Shown here: positions 61,401 to 64,000 of the stretch, in pieces | Layout: each line of letters starts with the position of its first letter | How positions within the stretch are numbered: the first letter of the stretch is position 1 | Assembly (NCBI RefSeq): GCF_002443255.2 | Contig: NW_019211455.1 | Location: forward strand, 16,893,449-16,957,448 | Length of the DNA stretch: 64,000 bases | Source of the DNA: Varroa destructor | Taxonomy: Eukaryota; Arthropoda; Arachnida; Mesostigmata; Varroidae | Direction of reading: 5' to 3' | Position numbers and translations under genes: made by a program | Notes under the pieces: generated by a model | Database searches by the model: none | Seen by the model: only the letters and a program-made list of their open reading frames with translations | Told to the model about the DNA's origin: nothing

Positions 61401-64000
61401 TTTATGCAGCTACGTTAATACGTTATATATATTCCGTTTATCCAAATTTGATGTGAAATCATAAAAAACCCATGAACAAACATGCCCATGCGAACATAGA
61501 TTCATAACGCTGCCATTGCTTTTTCTATTAAGCGACTATATGGTCTTTTTTTTTTTTCGTAAAAACATCACCTCTAACAATTTATAGGCGTAACTTCAAC
61601 TTGAGTCTACAAGATAACTCTGACAGAATTTGATAGCCTATTTTGTTTCGCACATTAGTGAAATAGTCTTCCAGTTAAGGTAGAGGAGCTTTCTATTGGA
61701 AAAAGAAGATTTTAGTAAGCGATAAATAGGTGTGTTAATACTTATCCATGTGTACAAAAATTAAACAGAACGCCATTAGTAATACTCACACAAGGATTTT
61801 GAAGTTGCGTAAAACTTTTAGTAAAGTAATTAATGTGTTATAGTTAACTTTTAAAGTGAGTGCCAATATATCTGTTCAATTTTAATTATAGCGCTTGGCA
61901 AACGCCGTTGAGAACGCTCGTCGAAGATACACATTCTCCCCTTAAAAGAAAGTAGCCTCTCCTATCTAATTACTGCTGTCTGCACTACAGGAATAGCGAG
62001 GCCTTTTTCGGATACTAACAACAATCGCAAGCAAGAAGAACGGTGTGTGCATGTCCAGCAGCTTCACCTGTACACGCTTCTATCAGCTGTAACAGCTCAA
62101 CTTCGTTAGCAGCATAATTAAATACCCAGTATGATCTATTGTGTTCACAGGTACAACGACTCTCTCATAACATTCAATTGTAAGTACGACGTTTTACTTA
62201 CTGTTATTGTTAAATCCTCAATAATTTTTCAGATAGGTTTTTATGTGAGAAATTATAATAGTTATACGTGAGCACGTGTATTTTGTAAAATATTTTAGTG
62301 CATTTCAAAAGGAAGTAAAACGATCCGCGTTGCATGCTATCAAAGATCGTAGACATTTTTTTTTTATTTCCTCCATAGCTCAATTGAATCGACTAAAAAA
62401 ATGCAAATAAACATACATGAATGACACAGTAATGACAACTCGGTAATAACAAGGAAATTCTGGACTATTTACCGTTATTACATAATGCTTGTATGCTATT
62501 TAGACACGATATTATTGGTACACTCGATATCAAGTAAAGCGTGTATATACAAATAGAATCGACACAGATATATATATATATATATATACCATTCATTAAA
62601 TTGGTATAGTAAATTGTCGTCAGCGGGAACGACGAATATTCGTAAAGTGATAAGAGTAACTTGAACAAAAGGAACTTCAGCGCCATGTTTTTCGACAACT
62701 AAAATAAAATCTAATACTTGTCAATTAGGAATAGAGTGCAGATGTAAAAACTTGCAGGATGTTGTCTTCATCTTGTGACCATTAACAAAAAACATGTAGA
62801 ACTCTCATTCTACATTCTAGGAGGTACAGTTGTTACTTCATATAGAAGATATGCAAACATCAATTTCCTATTAGTTTGTGTAACACAACAATGCCCATGA
62901 CGGAAGCTCGGTGCCATTTGTCAGGGCAATCTCTTCCGTTTAAAGGTAGAAGCACACAGTAAATAGTGCTTATAGTAACAATCGCATAACAGCGCTACGG
63001 GGATCGAAAACAGCCTTCTTTCTACCACTTCATCTCGCCTGTAATTCGTCGAAGGAATCCAGGAAAACTATGAAAACAATTATTACAGTAACATATTTCT
63101 TAGCGTTTTTAATGTCTCCCTAATTACGCAATGTAATTCAGTGGCCGATACGAGTTTTCATTTCCTCAGTTTTTGTATCGTTCTTTTCTACCGGACAGAT
63201 AACCAAATTGAGGGTAGTAAAAAAAAACTTCTATATAGTAGAAAAATATCAGATTGACAAAATTTCAAACAGTTAACTGACTAAATGCATGGAATATTGT
63301 TTTGAATGACAAAAAAAATCCGCATTCCGCAAAAGGTATCCGCATTCTTAAATAGGTCATGTACTTACCTCTATCAGTTAGATGTACACGTTGGCTATTG
63401 TTTTTAATATACTAGGTCCACTTGGTCAGCTTTGTATGCCATTTGACTTAGTTACTCATAGCCGATATGCCAAGGTCCGAATGTCATTGCTTAATAGTAT
63501 CCCCATAAATAGAAGTGTTTAATGATGTACGGCAGTTTACTACCTGTAAATAAATGCTTTACTTTATGTTTACCGCAACAGACATGCCTTTGTTCGCTAT
63601 ACTTGATACCAGATAAGAGCCAGATTTTTACAGAAAAAAAAAAAGATCGTGTACTATTCATTACGAAAAGAAATACCTGATTTTTGGAGCTTAGACAAAG
63701 ATCAGCTATAATAAAACGTGTTCGCGTGGGACAAATCCCTATCGTTAGTTTTTAAGCAGTTTCTGAAAAGTCAAACAAAATCTCCAAAGAGGCAAATCGA
63801 ATAATGCTCAATACAGTTTAGTTATGAAGGGCCCGAAAAGAAGTTATTTCACACTTAGATCCTAGTTATAGGAAAAAAAACAGCCGCTTGGAAGAGCATA
63901 TCAGCTGCTAGTTCAAAGATTAATTCCGCTGAAATTTTTTATATGTAGTATACTTGAGCAACACTCCACCGAGGTTACACTTGCCAATATTGCTTTTATT
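58403..64000. other. AT-rich region, no assigned gene
   Basis: Beyond 60.8 kb the sequence is strongly AT-rich with few open frames and looks intergenic or intronic. A TA run lies at 62569-62588. Frames at 58405-58773 and 59244-59630 exceed 120 codons but show no recognised domain. Confidence 0.45.
62569..62588. repeat. TA microsatellite
   Basis: Short TA run, read directly. Confidence 0.85.

Noticed and set aside
1..64000. CRISPR array, rRNA, operons or phage genes
   Set aside because: No regularly spaced repeats, no rRNA-like blocks and no prokaryotic gene layout; the window is eukaryotic.

Overview
The window is eukaryotic nuclear DNA. It has spliced genes with GT-AG introns of 0.3-5.7 kb, long gene-poor stretches, many microsatellites, a tRNA-derived repeat, and no bacterial-style operons or ribosome binding sites. 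The two recognisable genes and their low-complexity style (runs of Thr, Asn, Ser, Gln and His) point to an arthropod. A mite or tick is possible, but the sequence alone does not settle it.

Region 1 (987-12777, minus strand) holds a complete five-coding-exon gene for an RZ-family regulator of G-protein signalling (RGS17/RGS19/RGS20; insect relative Dhit). All four splice junctions join in phase to give one 373-residue protein. It has a long disordered N-terminus, a palmitoylation-type cysteine string and a full RGS domain. Its introns hold microsatellites, a 51-bp near-palindrome and a doubtful retroelement scrap.

Region 2 (20798-23089, minus strand) is a 763-residue single-exon reading frame. 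Its C-terminal half is a MIF4G (eIF4G-type) domain split by a Gln/His/Asn-rich insert of about 170 residues. The 5' side (about 23.1-24.0 kb) is CpG-rich and looks like a promoter. It has a perfect NRF1/Ewg-type palindrome, a strong 5' acceptor for the MIF4G gene and a possible divergent first exon on the plus strand.

Region 3 (24.2-64 kb) has no gene I can name. It contains a roughly 410-bp tandem duplication (25.0-25.8 kb), a tRNA-derived element (38.4 kb), two more very short near-perfect palindromes (39.8 and 44.9 kb), a GACC-to-GGCC microsatellite (48.1 kb), a possible membrane-anchor exon (50.8-51.1 kb) and a long TA run (58.3 kb). Most of it is probably intergenic or intronic.

The RGS and MIF4G genes lie in the same orientation about 8 kb apart, and nothing suggests a functional link between them. 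I found no convincing new multi-gene system. The most unusual items are the set of three 48-51 bp self-complementary segments and the interrupted, intronless MIF4G protein.
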